64,000 bases of DNA from Gordonia zhaorongruii. Its GTDB lineage: Bacteria; Actinomycetota; Actinomycetes; Mycobacteriales; Mycobacteriaceae. The notes beneath the pieces are model-generated. The model saw only the letters and a program-made list of their open reading frames with translations. It was not told the DNA's origin and did not search any database. The position numbers and the translations under genes are program-made. The stretch covers positions 838,463 through 902,462 of the forward strand of contig NZ_CP041763.1 in the NCBI RefSeq assembly GCF_007559005.1, read 5' to 3'. This document shows positions 35,733 through 44,511 of this stretch, in pieces (the stretch's first letter is position 1; each line of letters opens with the position of its first letter).

Positions 35733-35796
35733 GAGTGGTACCGCTCAGGATCGGCATTGCCCTATAGGGCGACGCCACCCGTCAGCGGTACCACTC
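35733..35796. repeat. 64-bp palindromic element, copy 2
   Basis: Arms GAGTGGTACCGCT and AGCGGTACCACTC, perfect, extended by CT/AG outside (35731-35798). The middle shares CTATAGGGC-ACGCC with copy 1. At arm position 13 copy 1 has A paired with T and copy 2 has T paired with A, a compensated change. The stop of the methyltransferase gene overlaps the right arm, as for copy 1 and its gene. Confidence 0.85.
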
Positions 35797-36397
35797 AGAC
35801 GTGACGCAGGATCGACACCGCGAAATCTGCGCCGTCGTGCCAGGGTTTCACGTCCCACGTGGACAGACGAAGGTCCACGCGCAGTCCGGCCTCGGCGACG
35901 GCGGCGTCGAAATCGTCGACGGAGAGCCGCGCCGTGTGGAAGCCGGTGACGATGAAGCCGTCGTCGGCGAGGTGCTCGCGCAGGCGCGTGAGCACGAGTG
36001 CCTCGGTATCGGGTGCGACGAAAGCCAGCACGTTCCCGGCGCAGACGATCGCGTCGAAGGTGAGGCGGTCATCCGCGTCGCGGAGGTCGAGTGCAGCGAG
36101 GTCGCCGACGCGCCAGTCCGGACCCGGGTAGTCCTCCAGAGCGGCATCGATGAGCTTCGGATCGACGTCCACGCCGACTACGTCGTGTCCGGCGCCATGC
36201 AGGTATCCACCGATGCGCCCGGGGCCGCAGCCCGCATCCAGGATGCGGGCTGCGCGGCCGACCATGGCATCGACCAGGCGCGCCTCACCTGCGAGATCGG
36301 CTCCCTCAGCGGCCATCGTGCGGAACCGCTCGATGTACCACTCGCTGTGTCCGGGCTCGGTCTCGGTGATCCAGCGGGGTGGGGGAGGAGTAGTCAT
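35795..36397 (-). CDS. Class I SAM-dependent methyltransferase
   Basis: A 200-residue Methyltransf_25-type enzyme. The SAM-binding motif I is ARILDAGCGPGRIGGYLHGA, followed by motif II acidic VVGVDVDPKLIDAALEDYPG and DAIVCAGNVLAFVAPDTEAL. No substrate clue. ATG 36397 lies seven bases after a -10 box TAACCT (36405-36410) and is probably leaderless. The C terminus SILRHV ends at the palindromic element copy 2, with the same CGTC-TGA context as the DUF559 gene at copy 1. Confidence 0.85.
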   Translation of the reverse strand: MTTPPPPRWITETEPGHSEWYIERFRTMAAEGADLAGEARLVDAMVGRAARILDAGCGPGRIGGYLHGAGHDVVGVDVDPKLIDAALEDYPGPDWRVGDLAALDLRDADDRLTFDAIVCAGNVLAFVAPDTEALVLTRLREHLADDGFIVTGFHTARLSVDDFDAAVAEAGLRVDLRLSTWDVKPWHDGADFAVSILRHV

Positions 36398-36426
36398 AGC
36401 ACCAAGGTTACGGATGGCGCCTCGCC

Positions 36427-36861
36427 TCAGGAGCAAGCATTCATCTGATCCGGGGTGTCTGCCTGTTCGATGCAATCGCTGTAGTTGGACATGTCGTTGC
36501 CGATCTCGTCGAGGTCAGTCCCGAGTTGGTCGACTGCAGTGAAGAACATGACGATCCCGATAATGCCTCCGACGATCGCGAGCACACCCGTCACGATTCC
36601 TGCGATGGCGGTCTTCTTGTTCGAGGCCTTGTTCTTCCTCACCCGGCTGAGCCCCGCGAGACCGAGGACGAACGCGATCACGCCGAGAATGAAGCCGATG
36701 AAGCCGGTGATCGGCATCAGGCAGAACAGCAGGCCGACGATTCCCGTAATCAGTGCGGCAATGCCCAACCCGTTTCGTTCGGGGTTCTGTTGCGCTAGGT
36801 AATGAGCGATTGCCTCGTGGTCGGGGCCGTTCTGCGGGTTGTAAGGCTGGGCGGTGGTCAA
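36427..36861 (-). CDS. DUF4190-type small membrane protein
   Basis: A 144-residue protein: short polar N terminus (Gln/Asn/Pro), two TM segments around residues 32-72 (GLGIAALITGIVGLLFCLMP, GFIGFILGVIAFVLGLAGLS), a Lys-rich loop SRVRKNKASNKK and a third TM (AIAGIVTGVLAIVGGIIGIV), then an acidic external tail ending in two Cys (YSDCIEQADTPDQMNACS). The layout is that of DUF4190 proteins, function unknown. TTG 36861 is chosen because GGAGGA lies five bases upstream; ATG 36903 in frame is possible. Divergent from the L,D-transpeptidase gene. Confidence 0.7.
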   Translation of the reverse strand: MTTAQPYNPQNGPDHEAIAHYLAQQNPERNGLGIAALITGIVGLLFCLMPITGFIGFILGVIAFVLGLAGLSRVRKNKASNKKTAIAGIVTGVLAIVGGIIGIVMFFTAVDQLGTDLDEIGNDMSNYSDCIEQADTPDQMNACS

Positions 36862-37040
36862 TTCGTCCTCCACTGGTCGTCTCGTCGGATTTGTTCGATA
36901 CATGACCAGGATCGAGGCAGGTCGGATCACGGGAGGTGAGATTGGCGGGAAGTCATACGTATGAGTGAATCGGCGAGTTGCGGAAAGGTGACGATGCTCT
37001 CCCGGGGTGGCCAATCGACCGTATTGTCTGGCACGGTGGG

Positions 37041-37937
37041 ATGATGCTGAAGTTACTAATGAGGCGTATGTGGCAAGTGGGGCTAGTGGTGTTGGCGAGC
37101 GTCGTCGCACTGGCAGCCGGAGCAGGGCAGGCGTTCGCCGCGCCGACATCGCCCGCTCCCACACCGGAGTCGGAGGGCGGCGTCACGTCGCTGATCGATG
37201 GACTTCTGAAGAACCTGCAGGGAGGACCGGGTGCGCAGTCCACGCCCGGGAAGACCGCAGAGGAAACCGGGCAGATGATCGTCGTCACGGCGCCGGTCGC
37301 GTCGTCGCAGACGGCTACGCTCACCGCTTTCGAGAAGGACGAGGCCGGCAAGTGGAAGCCGGTCATCGGCCCGACCAAGGCGATGCTCGGCGAGAAGGGC
37401 ATGGGCAAGGCGCAGGACAACGTCCCGCGCACGCCGCAGGGCACCTTCCCGCTCGACCAGGCATTCGGCCGCAAGGACAACCCGGGCACCAAGATGCCGT
37501 ACTTCAAGGCGGATGCGCAGGACTGGTGGGACTCGGACCCGAAGTCGCCGACCTACAACACGCACGTGGAGCAGGCGAAGAGCCCAGGCGGAGACAGTGA
37601 GAACCTGTACAAGGCGGGCCCGGTCTACGACTACGCCGTGAACATCGCGCACAATCCTGAGCGCGTACCGGGTGACGCATCGGCCATGTTCCTGCACGTC
37701 ACCAACGAAAAGCCCACCGAGGGCTGTGTCGCGATCGAGCGCGAGAAGATGGTCGACGTCCTCAAGTGGCTCGATCCGGCGAAGAAGCCGAAGATCACGG
37801 TCGGCGTGAACGTGGACGCGCCCAAGGAGGCTCCGAAGGCGGAGACCAGCCCGAACGGTGACGTGCTCGGTGGTCTGCTCGGCAACCTCGCCGCGCTCAT
37901 CCCGGACACGCTGAAGGGCATGCTCCCCACGAGCTGA
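37041..37937 (+). CDS. L,D-transpeptidase-family exported protein
   Basis: A 298-residue secreted protein with an N-terminal signal peptide (WQVGLVVLASVVALAAGAGQ, cleavage near AFA-AP about residue 33). The catalytic YkuD-like motif appears as AMFLHVTNEKPTEGCVAIER, with His and Cys of the HxxxxxxxxxxGC pattern. The region TPQGTFPLDQAFGRKDNPG also fits this family, which remodels peptidoglycan or links proteins to it. A Pro/Thr-rich linker follows the signal peptide and a hydrophobic C-terminal stretch (GGLLGNLAALIPDTLKGML) ends the protein. The ATG pair at 37041 follows GGTGGG. A strong terminator follows. Exact cross-link chemistry is not readable. Confidence 0.78.
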   Translation: MMLKLLMRRMWQVGLVVLASVVALAAGAGQAFAAPTSPAPTPESEGGVTSLIDGLLKNLQGGPGAQSTPGKTAEETGQMIVVTAPVASSQTATLTAFEKDEAGKWKPVIGPTKAMLGEKGMGKAQDNVPRTPQGTFPLDQAFGRKDNPGTKMPYFKADAQDWWDSDPKSPTYNTHVEQAKSPGGDSENLYKAGPVYDYAVNIAHNPERVPGDASAMFLHVTNEKPTEGCVAIEREKMVDVLKWLDPAKKPKITVGVNVDAPKEAPKAETSPNGDVLGGLLGNLAALIPDTLKGMLPTS

Positions 37938-37980
37938 TCGCGACCGACGACCAGATAATTCCACACGAACCCTTCAGCGA

Positions 37981-38017
37981 GCCGAGGCCGTACGCGATTC
38001 ACGCGTACGGCCTCGGC
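37981..38017. terminator. Bidirectional terminator between transpeptidase and PIG-L genes
   Basis: A perfect 16-bp inverted repeat, GCCGAGGCCGTACGCG with its complement, around ATTCA. It stands between convergent genes. Confidence 0.88.
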
Positions 38018-38040
38018 CTTACTGTCCGCCGGGGGCGGTG

Positions 38041-38724
38041 CTAGCGTCTCGGTGCTTCGCGCAGGAGCGTGAACCCGGTGGCCTGTTCGGCGGCGAAGCC
38101 GTCGACGCCTCCGGTCATCCGCTCGACTGTCGCGCGGGCCTGATCGGGGACGGGCGTCTGCGGGTCGAGCACCTCGAGGTACATCTGGTGGCAGGACAGC
38201 GACTCGACTGCAGCCTCGACGAATCCGGTCACGTCCACCGCGTGCGTGGCGTCGGGTCCGTTGCAGTACAACTGTCGCGGTGGCCGGTCGAGCGAGTCGT
38301 ACGCGGCGACGACGGCCTGCGCGAACTGCATGTGGTCGCGCTGGTTGGGAAAGCCCGGTGCCCATTCGGGGCCGCCGTACAGGCTCAGCACCACATCGGG
38401 TCCGACCCGTTCGATGGTCTCGGCGACCTTCGCTCGCAACTCCGGCGTATCGAAGATCTCGCTGTCCGGGAAGCCCCAGAACTCGACCTCGTCGACGCCG
38501 ACCACCTTCGCGGAAGCGACCTGCTCCTTCTCGCGCAGCGGCCCGGCCTCGGTCGGATCCATGCCCTCGATGCCTGCCTCACCGCTTGTGGCGAGGGCGT
38601 AGACGACTCGCTTGCCCTGCGATGTCCACCGGGCGACGGCGGCGGCCATCCCGTATTCGGGATCGTCCGGGTGCGCGACGAGGCAGAGGGCAGTGGACCA
38701 GTTCTCCGGGAATGGTTCGGCCAT
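38041..38724 (-). CDS. PIG-L/LmbE-family deacetylase
   Basis: A 227-residue zinc deacetylase-like protein with the metal motif ALCLVAHPDDPEYGMAAAVA near the N terminus. The later HxxH-type ligand is not in the usual PHPDH form: PGFPNQRDHMQFAQAVV is the candidate. It is smaller than mca or mshB and acts on an unknown N-acyl sugar or similar compound. ATG 38724 has a -10 box TACGCT (38732-38737) seven bases upstream and is probably leaderless. Confidence 0.83.
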   Translation of the reverse strand: MAEPFPENWSTALCLVAHPDDPEYGMAAAVARWTSQGKRVVYALATSGEAGIEGMDPTEAGPLREKEQVASAKVVGVDEVEFWGFPDSEIFDTPELRAKVAETIERVGPDVVLSLYGGPEWAPGFPNQRDHMQFAQAVVAAYDSLDRPPRQLYCNGPDATHAVDVTGFVEAAVESLSCHQMYLEVLDPQTPVPDQARATVERMTGGVDGFAAEQATGFTLLREAPRR

Positions 38725-38773
38725 GAGGCCGAGCGTACGCGGGAGTCGTGGGCCCGGCGCGCTAGTGCGGAAC

Positions 38774-39403
38774 TCAGCGGATGAGGCCGCGTTCCCGGGC
38801 GGCCGCGAGAACCTTCGTGCGACTGTTGACCCCGAGCTTGTCGAAGATGTGCACGAGGTGCGACTTGACCGTCGCCTCCGAGATGAACAGCCTGCGGGCG
38901 ATCTCCCGGTTGGATCCGCCTTCGGCGAGCTGCGCGACGATGTCGAGTTCGCGGGCGGTGAGAGCCGCCTCGCGCGAGGTGACGCGGGTCAGCAGCTTGG
39001 CGGCGATGGCCGGACCGAGGACGGTCTCCCCGGCGGCGGCGGACCGGATGGCGCCGACCAGCGTCTCCGGTGAAGCGTCCTTGAGCAGATAGCCCACGGC
39101 GCCCGCTTCGACGGCGCGCACGATGTCGGTGTCGGATTGGTACGTGGTCACGATCAGCACCTGCGGTGGATCGGCGAGCGCACGGATCGACTGGGTCGCG
39201 TACACGCCGTCGGCCGACGGATCGGCACCGTGCAGCCGCAGGTCCATCAGCACCACGTCGAGGCCGGTGGTCGACGCGATCCGGACGGACTCGGCGGCTT
39301 CGCCGGCCTCGGCGACGACGGTGAAGTCATCGACGGCGCCCAGTACGGCTCGCAGGCCAGCGCGGACGACGGGATGATCGTCAACGATCATGATGCGGAT
39401 CAT
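38774..39403 (-). CDS. NarL/LuxR-family response regulator
   Basis: A 209-residue response regulator. Receiver domain: IRIMIVDDHPVVRAGLRAVL, phospho-acceptor Asp in DVVLMDLRLHGADPS, and the conserved Lys in GAVGYLLKDASPETLVG. The C-terminal LuxR helix-turn-helix is ALTARELDIVAQLAEGGSNR then EIARRLFISEATVKSHLVHI. The ATG overlaps the stop of the kinase gene (ATGA), giving an obligate pair. The pair is divergent from an ABC transporter, its probable target by analogy with similar modules. Confidence 0.92.
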   Translation of the reverse strand: MIRIMIVDDHPVVRAGLRAVLGAVDDFTVVAEAGEAAESVRIASTTGLDVVLMDLRLHGADPSADGVYATQSIRALADPPQVLIVTTYQSDTDIVRAVEAGAVGYLLKDASPETLVGAIRSAAAGETVLGPAIAAKLLTRVTSREAALTARELDIVAQLAEGGSNREIARRLFISEATVKSHLVHIFDKLGVNSRTKVLAAARERGLIR

Positions 39404-40578
39404 CGTTGCCTTTCGATCGGGACGCTGACGTGGATTGTAGTGCCGTCGTCGGGAGCCGACTCGACGGTCAGATCGCCGCCGCACGTACGGATCCGGGCGC
39501 GCATCGCCCGCAGCCCGAAACCACTTCCCTCGGCGGACGCGGGAGCGGGTGAAGGTCGGTCCGGGTGCATGCCGACTCCGTCGTCGACGATGTCGAGGTG
39601 CACCTCTCCGGGCAGGTAGGTTAGGGTGACGGCGGCGGAGCGCGCGTCGGCGTGGCGGCGCACGTTCAGGAGGGCCTCCTGCACGGTGCGCTGCAAGGCG
39701 ACCTGCACCTGGTCCGAGAGCGGCGCCGGGGCGCCGTGTTCGGCGAAGACCGCGTGGACGCCGTCCTGCGACAGCGCCGCGACCTGCTCGCCGAGCGCTC
39801 CGGAGAGTCCCTCGGCGGGTGACTCGGGGCCGTCGAGGCCGCGGAGGAAACGCCGCGATTCGGCGAGTGCGGTCTGGGCCGTGTCGAGTGCCGTCGCGGT
39901 CTGCGCTGTTCGCTGCTCGGCAGAAGTGGTCGGCGCCGTCGCGGCCCGCAGCAACATGATGATGCTGGCGAGGGATTGCCCGGTGCCGTCGTGGATTTCG
40001 CCACCGAGGCGCTCGCGTTCGGCGAGCACGCCCGCATCGCGCTCACGGGCTGCGAGCTGCTCGCGCGTGGCGATCAGCTCGTCGACGAGGCGGTCCCGTT
40101 CGTGCACCATCGCGGCGATCCGGCTGAACGCCTCGGTCATGGCCACCGCGGTCGCGATGCCGATGAGCGGTCCGATCACGCCGCCGGCGGTGAAGCCGCC
40201 GGTGTCGACGCGGACCGCGGTCACCGCGGTCACCGCGATCACGACCGCGACGGCGGCGGCGATCCCACGAGGGAGGAAGTGCCAGCAGAGAATCGCCAGC
40301 ACGAATGCGATCCAGACGAAGTCGGACGAGATGACGGACAGGCCGATCCAACCGGCCGTCAGGATGAGCACCCAGGGGACCACCAGGTCGTGGCGGCCGC
40401 GGGCGGATGAGACCGCGCCGACGGCGTACCAGGCGGCCACCGCACCTGCACACGCGAGAGTGAGTACGTGGGTGCCGCTGTCGGCGACGGTGCTGGCGAC
40501 GCCCACGATCATCAGCGTCGTGAACAGGATGTGACCTGCCCATTCGGCGTATCGGTCGGTGCTGCGGTCGTCGGTCAT
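39400..40578 (-). CDS. NarL-type sensor histidine kinase
   Basis: A 392-residue kinase with six or so TM helices in the first 170 residues (HILFTTLMIVGVASTVADSG onward; no large external sensor), a coiled linker (DRLVDELIATREQLAARERD), a HisKA_3 domain with the phospho-His in RERLGGEIHDGTGQSLASII, and an ATPase domain with VQEALLNVRRHADA, IVDDGVGM and GSGFGLRAMRARI. A membrane-embedded signal is likely. ATG 40578 is seven bases after GATACT (40586-40591). It forms a two-gene operon with the response regulator. Confidence 0.9.
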   Translation of the reverse strand: MTDDRSTDRYAEWAGHILFTTLMIVGVASTVADSGTHVLTLACAGAVAAWYAVGAVSSARGRHDLVVPWVLILTAGWIGLSVISSDFVWIAFVLAILCWHFLPRGIAAAVAVVIAVTAVTAVRVDTGGFTAGGVIGPLIGIATAVAMTEAFSRIAAMVHERDRLVDELIATREQLAARERDAGVLAERERLGGEIHDGTGQSLASIIMLLRAATAPTTSAEQRTAQTATALDTAQTALAESRRFLRGLDGPESPAEGLSGALGEQVAALSQDGVHAVFAEHGAPAPLSDQVQVALQRTVQEALLNVRRHADARSAAVTLTYLPGEVHLDIVDDGVGMHPDRPSPAPASAEGSGFGLRAMRARIRTCGGDLTVESAPDDGTTIHVSVPIERQR

Positions 40579-40760
40579 GTCTCCCAGTATCACCGCGATC
40601 CGGCGGTGCACGCGACGTCTACACCTTTCGATGGATATCGCGTCGTCGATAGGTGCACCCGAAAGTCGGCGTCCGGGGCGATGCCGGGGGAGGGGTCTCC
40701 GAGACAACCTGGAGTAGTCCCGGCGAACAGCTGGGTGTGCATCTCTCAGGAGGATTCGAA

Positions 40761-41756
40761 GTGTATATCGGCTGGCGCGAGATCCGCGACGCTAAAGGAA
40801 GATTCGCACTGATCAGCGGTGTGATCGCATTACTGGCTCTGATGGTCGTCATGCTGTCCGCGCTGACCGCGGGACTGGATGAGGAGTCCACGTCGGCGGT
40901 CCGCGCACTGCCCGGCGACACCGTGATCACACAGTCCGGCGCCGACGGTGCGGCGTCGAGCCTCACCGACAGCCGGGTGGACACGTCGGCCATCGACCAG
41001 ATCCGCCTCGGCGACGGCGACGCGACGGTCCTCGGCGTGGCCAACACGCGGATCACCGCCGACGGCCGCGCGGCCGCAGCAGCCGCATTCGGGTTCAGTG
41101 ACGTCGACCAGGTGACCGTCGACTCCGAGACCGCGGAGTCGCTCGGGGTGTCTGCCGGATCGGAGGTCGTCATCGGTACCGAGACGCTTCGGGTGGACGC
41201 GGTCGGCGACACCGGCAAGTACGCGCACACGCCGGTGGTGCAGATGCCGTACTCCACCTGGGTGTCGGCCACCGGCCGCGATGCGGCGTCCGCGGTGCTG
41301 ACGGCCGATTCGTCGGCGCCCGCCGGTATGACCGCGACCGCGCACGGCGATGCGGTGTCACTGGTGCCGGGCTACAAGTCCGAGCATTCGTCGCTGCTGC
41401 TCATTCAGGGTCTTCTGCTGGCGATCTCGGCGATCGTGGTCTGCGGCTTCTTCGCAGTGTGGACCGGTCAGCGGGTGCGCTCGCTCGCCGTGGTCCGCGC
41501 CATGGGCGCAGGCCGCAACTACCTGATGCGCGACGGACTCGGCCAGGCTGCGGTGGTCCTCTTCGCAGGTCTGATCGCCGGCGGGGCGGTCGGCGCGATC
41601 GGCGCCTGGGTCGCGTCGGGCACCGTGCCCATCGCGTTCGACGCCGGGTCGATGGTCGCCCTGCTGGCAGGGATGGCGGTCCTGGGTCTGGCCGGCGCGG
41701 CGATCTCGCTGCGGCCGCTGGTCAAGGTCGATCCACTCACCGCACTCAACCGCTGA
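40761..41756 (+). CDS. ABC transporter permease, FtsX/MacB type
   Basis: A 331-residue permease with one N-terminal TM (FALISGVIALLALMVVMLSA), a large external domain, and three C-terminal TMs of the FtsX domain (LLLIQGLLLAISAIVVCGFF; VVLFAGLIAGGAVGAIGAWV; ALLAGMAVLGLAGAAISLRP), ending with LVKVDPLTALNR as usual for MacB-like permeases. The GTG follows CAGGAGGA by six bases, a much better start than GTG 40653. The ATPase gene follows after 47 bp. The pair resembles DevC/LolC-type exporters for peptides, lipoproteins or antibiotics. A 16-bp tandem duplication covers its stop codon. Confidence 0.87.
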   Translation: MYIGWREIRDAKGRFALISGVIALLALMVVMLSALTAGLDEESTSAVRALPGDTVITQSGADGAASSLTDSRVDTSAIDQIRLGDGDATVLGVANTRITADGRAAAAAAFGFSDVDQVTVDSETAESLGVSAGSEVVIGTETLRVDAVGDTGKYAHTPVVQMPYSTWVSATGRDAASAVLTADSSAPAGMTATAHGDAVSLVPGYKSEHSSLLLIQGLLLAISAIVVCGFFAVWTGQRVRSLAVVRAMGAGRNYLMRDGLGQAAVVLFAGLIAGGAVGAIGAWVASGTVPIAFDAGSMVALLAGMAVLGLAGAAISLRPLVKVDPLTALNR

Positions 41757-41775
41757 TCCCACTCAACCGCTGATC
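41743..41775. repeat. 16-bp tandem duplication across the permease stop codon
   Basis: CACTCAACCGCTGATC occurs at 41743-41758 and again at 41760-41775. The TGA stop is in the first copy; the second copy is untranslated. Confidence 0.85.
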
Positions 41776-41803
41776 AATCGTCATTCCCTGAAGGAGTAAT
41801 CCA

Positions 41804-42490
41804 ATGTCTCTCATTCTCGACAACGTGACCCTCACCTACCCGGACGGTGACCGTGACCGCGTCATGGCCGTCGACGGCGTCAGCCTCTCCGTGCCGCGCG
41901 GCAGCCTCGTCGGACTCACCGGCCCGTCGGGATGCGGCAAGTCCAGCGTCCTGTCCGTGGCGGGCACGCTCATCGCCCCCGATTCCGGCCACGTGGAGGT
42001 GGCGGGCGAGACGGTGGAGAACCTGGACGCCGAGGACCGGGCACGTCTGCGGCGCGAGCAGGTCGGCTTCGTGTTCCAGCACGACAATCTGCTGCCCGAC
42101 CTGACTGCGCTCGAACAGGTCCTCCTGCCGATCCACCTGGCGGGCGGGAAACCCAACCGCCACAAGGCGCGTGCGCGCGATCTGCTCGCGGAGGTTGGGC
42201 TGGCTGACGCGGTGGACCGTCGTCCCGGTCAGCTGTCCGGCGGCATGCGGCAGCGCGTGAACATCGCGCGGGCGCTCATGGGCGATCCCGCGCTGCTGCT
42301 GGCCGATGAGCCGACCTCAGCCCTGGACTCGCACCGCGCCGCCGCGATGATCGATCTGCTCGTTCGGCTGGTGGCCGAACACGACGTGGCCGCGCTGTTC
42401 GTCACTCACGACATGCGGGCGCTGGAGGACGCCGACGACGTCGCCCGGATGCTCGACGGGCGGATCGCCGAGCTCACGCACGCGCGATAG
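41804..42490 (+). CDS. ABC transporter ATP-binding protein, LolD/MacB type
   Basis: A 228-residue ATPase with Walker A GLTGPSGCGKSSVLSVAGTL, Q-loop VGFVFQHDNLLPDLTALEQV, signature LSGGMRQRVNIARAL, Walker B PALLLADEPTSALDSHRAAA and switch His in ALFVTHDMRALEDADD. It pairs with the FtsX-type permease upstream. ATG 41804 has AAGGAGT seven bases before it. Expression is probably set by the divergent two-component system. Followed by a strong bidirectional terminator. Confidence 0.92.
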   Translation: MSLILDNVTLTYPDGDRDRVMAVDGVSLSVPRGSLVGLTGPSGCGKSSVLSVAGTLIAPDSGHVEVAGETVENLDAEDRARLRREQVGFVFQHDNLLPDLTALEQVLLPIHLAGGKPNRHKARARDLLAEVGLADAVDRRPGQLSGGMRQRVNIARALMGDPALLLADEPTSALDSHRAAAMIDLLVRLVAEHDVAALFVTHDMRALEDADDVARMLDGRIAELTHAR

Positions 42491-42507
42491 ATTCACCGCC
42501 TGACAGC

Positions 42508-42539
42508 AGTGGGCCCCGGTCACTCGACCGGGGCCCACT
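42508..42539. terminator. Bidirectional terminator between the ABC ATPase gene and glpX
   Basis: A perfect 14-bp inverted repeat, AGTGGGCCCCGGTC with its complement, around ACTC. It lies between convergent genes. Confidence 0.88.
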
Positions 42540-42560
42540 TACCTGTGTTCGAACGTCAGC

Positions 42561-43550
42561 TCAGAGGTCCAGGCGCGCGTACTCACGCAGCTTGGACGTC
42601 TGGTGCACACCCTCGATGGTGCGGATGGTGCCCGACTTGGAGCGCATGACGAGCGAGCGCGTGGTGGCGCCGTTCGGACGGTAGGTGACGCCGCGCAGCA
42701 TGTCGCCGTTGGTGACGCCGGTGGCGCAGAAGAAGGCGTTCTCGCCGCGCACCAGGACGTCGTTGGTGAGTACCTGGTCGACGTCGAGTCCGGCGTCGAT
42801 GGCCTTCTGTCGCTCGGCGTCGTCCTTCGGTGCGAGCTTGCCCTGGATCTCGCCGCCCATGCACTTCATCGCGACGGCGCTGATGATGCCCTCGGGGGTG
42901 CCGCCGACACCCATCAGCATGTCGACGGTGCTGTACTCGCCGGCCGCGGCGATCGCGCCTGCGACGTCGCCGTCGGAGATGAGGCGGATCTTGGCGCCGG
43001 CTTCGCGGATCTCGCCGATCAGGTCGGTGTGGCGGGGACGGTCGAGCACGACGACCGTCATGTCGGCGACGTCGATGCCCTTGGCCGCGGCGACGGAGTT
43101 GATGTTCCATTCGACGGACTGCTCGATGTCGATGGCACCCTTGGCGGCCGGGCCGACGGCGATCTTGTCCATGTAGAAGACGGCGGACGGGTCGTACATG
43201 GTGCCGCGCTCGGACACCGCGATCACCGCGATGGAGTTGGGACGGCCCTCGGCCATCAGCGTGGTGCCGTCGATCGGGTCGACGGCGACGTCCACCTCGG
43301 GGCCCTCGCCGTTACCGACCACCTCGCCGTTGTAGAGCATCGGCGCCTCGTCCTTCTCGCCCTCGCCGATGACGACGGTGCCGCGCATCGAGACGGTCGA
43401 GAGGAGTTCGCGCATGGCGTCGACGGCCGCGCCGTCGCCACCGTTCTTGTCGCCACGGCCAACCCAGCGCCCGGCAGCGAGCGCTGCGGCCTCGGTGACG
43501 CGGACGAGTTCCATCGCGAGGTTACGGTCGGGGGCTTGCTTCGACGACAT
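42561..43550 (-). CDS. glpX: Class II fructose-1,6-bisphosphatase
   Basis: A 329-residue GlpX-type phosphatase of gluconeogenesis, converting fructose 1,6-bisphosphate to fructose 6-phosphate. Metal and substrate motifs: [74 protein letters not shown]. In M. tuberculosis the homologue Rv1099c is the principal FBPase, and no class I enzyme is needed. ATG 43550 has GGAGCGGAG upstream; the open frame beyond it is not used. Confidence 0.94.
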   Translation of the reverse strand: MSSKQAPDRNLAMELVRVTEAAALAAGRWVGRGDKNGGDGAAVDAMRELLSTVSMRGTVVIGEGEKDEAPMLYNGEVVGNGEGPEVDVAVDPIDGTTLMAEGRPNSIAVIAVSERGTMYDPSAVFYMDKIAVGPAAKGAIDIEQSVEWNINSVAAAKGIDVADMTVVVLDRPRHTDLIGEIREAGAKIRLISDGDVAGAIAAAGEYSTVDMLMGVGGTPEGIISAVAMKCMGGEIQGKLAPKDDAERQKAIDAGLDVDQVLTNDVLVRGENAFFCATGVTNGDMLRGVTYRPNGATTRSLVMRSKSGTIRTIEGVHQTSKLREYARLDL

Positions 43551-43662
43551 GTGGCTCCGCTCCTGTGTGCACAAATCCAGACCCGGCCATTATTTCATGC
43601 GAGCGGGGTGGGTGCGGCTGCCGGGTGCTGAGACGGGGCCGGGCACGTGGATAATGGCGGCC

Positions 43663-44244
43663 ATGGCCGACAAACCCCGGATCCTGAACGACGGCAAAGA
43701 CCTGATGTGGTCGCTCATTCCGTTGGCGATACTCGTGCTGATCATCGCGGGCATCGCCGGAAGCTGCAGCTGGGGATTCGGCGAGAAGGCGAACGAGCAG
43801 AAGATCCCGCATTTCGACGTGACCGCGGGCCTGCGCGCCGATGCCGGTGTGATGCCGTTCCCGATCCGCGAACCGGCGGTTCCGGGTGAGTGGCAGGCCA
43901 ACTCGGGGTCGACTCAGCAGATCGATTCGTCGACCAGCAGCAACGTCGGGTGGATCACCGAGGGCGGCGCCTACATCCAGTTGACGCAGACGGACGCCTC
44001 GGAGGAGGCGCTCCTGCGGAAGCTGATCGGCGACGAGGCGTCGGGCACCGGTACCCGCGACATCGCAGGCTGGACGTGGGTGACCTACGAGAACACCGAG
44101 CACCGTAAGGCGTGGATCGCCAACCGGGGCGACGTGCGCATCGGGGTCGAGAGCAGTGGTCACGATGAGTCGATGCAGCAGTTGGCGGCGGCCGTCGCCA
44201 AGGCTGCGCCGATCGCGGCGGACCGGCCGGTACCGGTTCCCTAG
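43663..44244 (+). CDS. DUF4245 membrane-anchored protein (Rv1100-like)
   Basis: A 193-residue protein: about 15 cytoplasmic residues, one TM helix (MWSLIPLAILVLIIAGIAGS) with Cys-Ser-Trp at its end, then an external domain including NVGWITEGGAYIQLTQTDAS and DIAGWTWVTYENTEHRKAWI, the DUF4245 core. Function unknown; always beside glpX in mycobacteria. ATG 43663 has GATAAT (43650-43655) seven bases upstream and is likely leaderless. Divergent from glpX, convergent with xseB. Confidence 0.8.
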   Translation: MADKPRILNDGKDLMWSLIPLAILVLIIAGIAGSCSWGFGEKANEQKIPHFDVTAGLRADAGVMPFPIREPAVPGEWQANSGSTQQIDSSTSSNVGWITEGGAYIQLTQTDASEEALLRKLIGDEASGTGTRDIAGWTWVTYENTEHRKAWIANRGDVRIGVESSGHDESMQQLAAAVAKAAPIAADRPVPVP

Positions 44245-44256
44245 ACCGCCCGGCAG

Positions 44257-44511
44257 CTACTCGTCCTCGGAGTCGTCGTCCGAGTTGAGCGCGGCCTCGA
44301 TGCGCTCGCGTGCGCCTTCGAGGTGAGCGGTGCAGCGTTGGGCGAGCGCCTCTCCGCGTTCCCACAGTGCGAGTGACTCGTCCAGGCCGAGGCCACCGTG
44401 TTCGAGGGCCGCGACCACCTCGCTGAGCTCGTCGCGAGCGTCTTCGTATCCGAGTTCCTCGACGGGAGTCCGGTCGTCAGTGGTGTCGGCGAGGTCGTCA
44501 CGACTCGTCAC
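44257..44511 (-). CDS. xseB: Exodeoxyribonuclease VII small subunit
   Basis: An 84-residue XseB, which wraps along XseA to give the single-strand DNA exonuclease VII. The family's helical core is [20 protein letters not shown] then [20 protein letters not shown], ending in an acidic tail. GTG 44511 overlaps the stop of xseA by four bases and has GGAG upstream. Confidence 0.9.
   Translation of the reverse strand: MTSRDDLADTTDDRTPVEELGYEDARDELSEVVAALEHGGLGLDESLALWERGEALAQRCTAHLEGARERIEAALNSDDDSEDE

Noticed and set aside
40620..40657. TACACCT/AGGTGCA inverted pair as response-regulator site
   Set aside because: The half sites are short, differ at one position and are separated by 24 bases, too weak to call.
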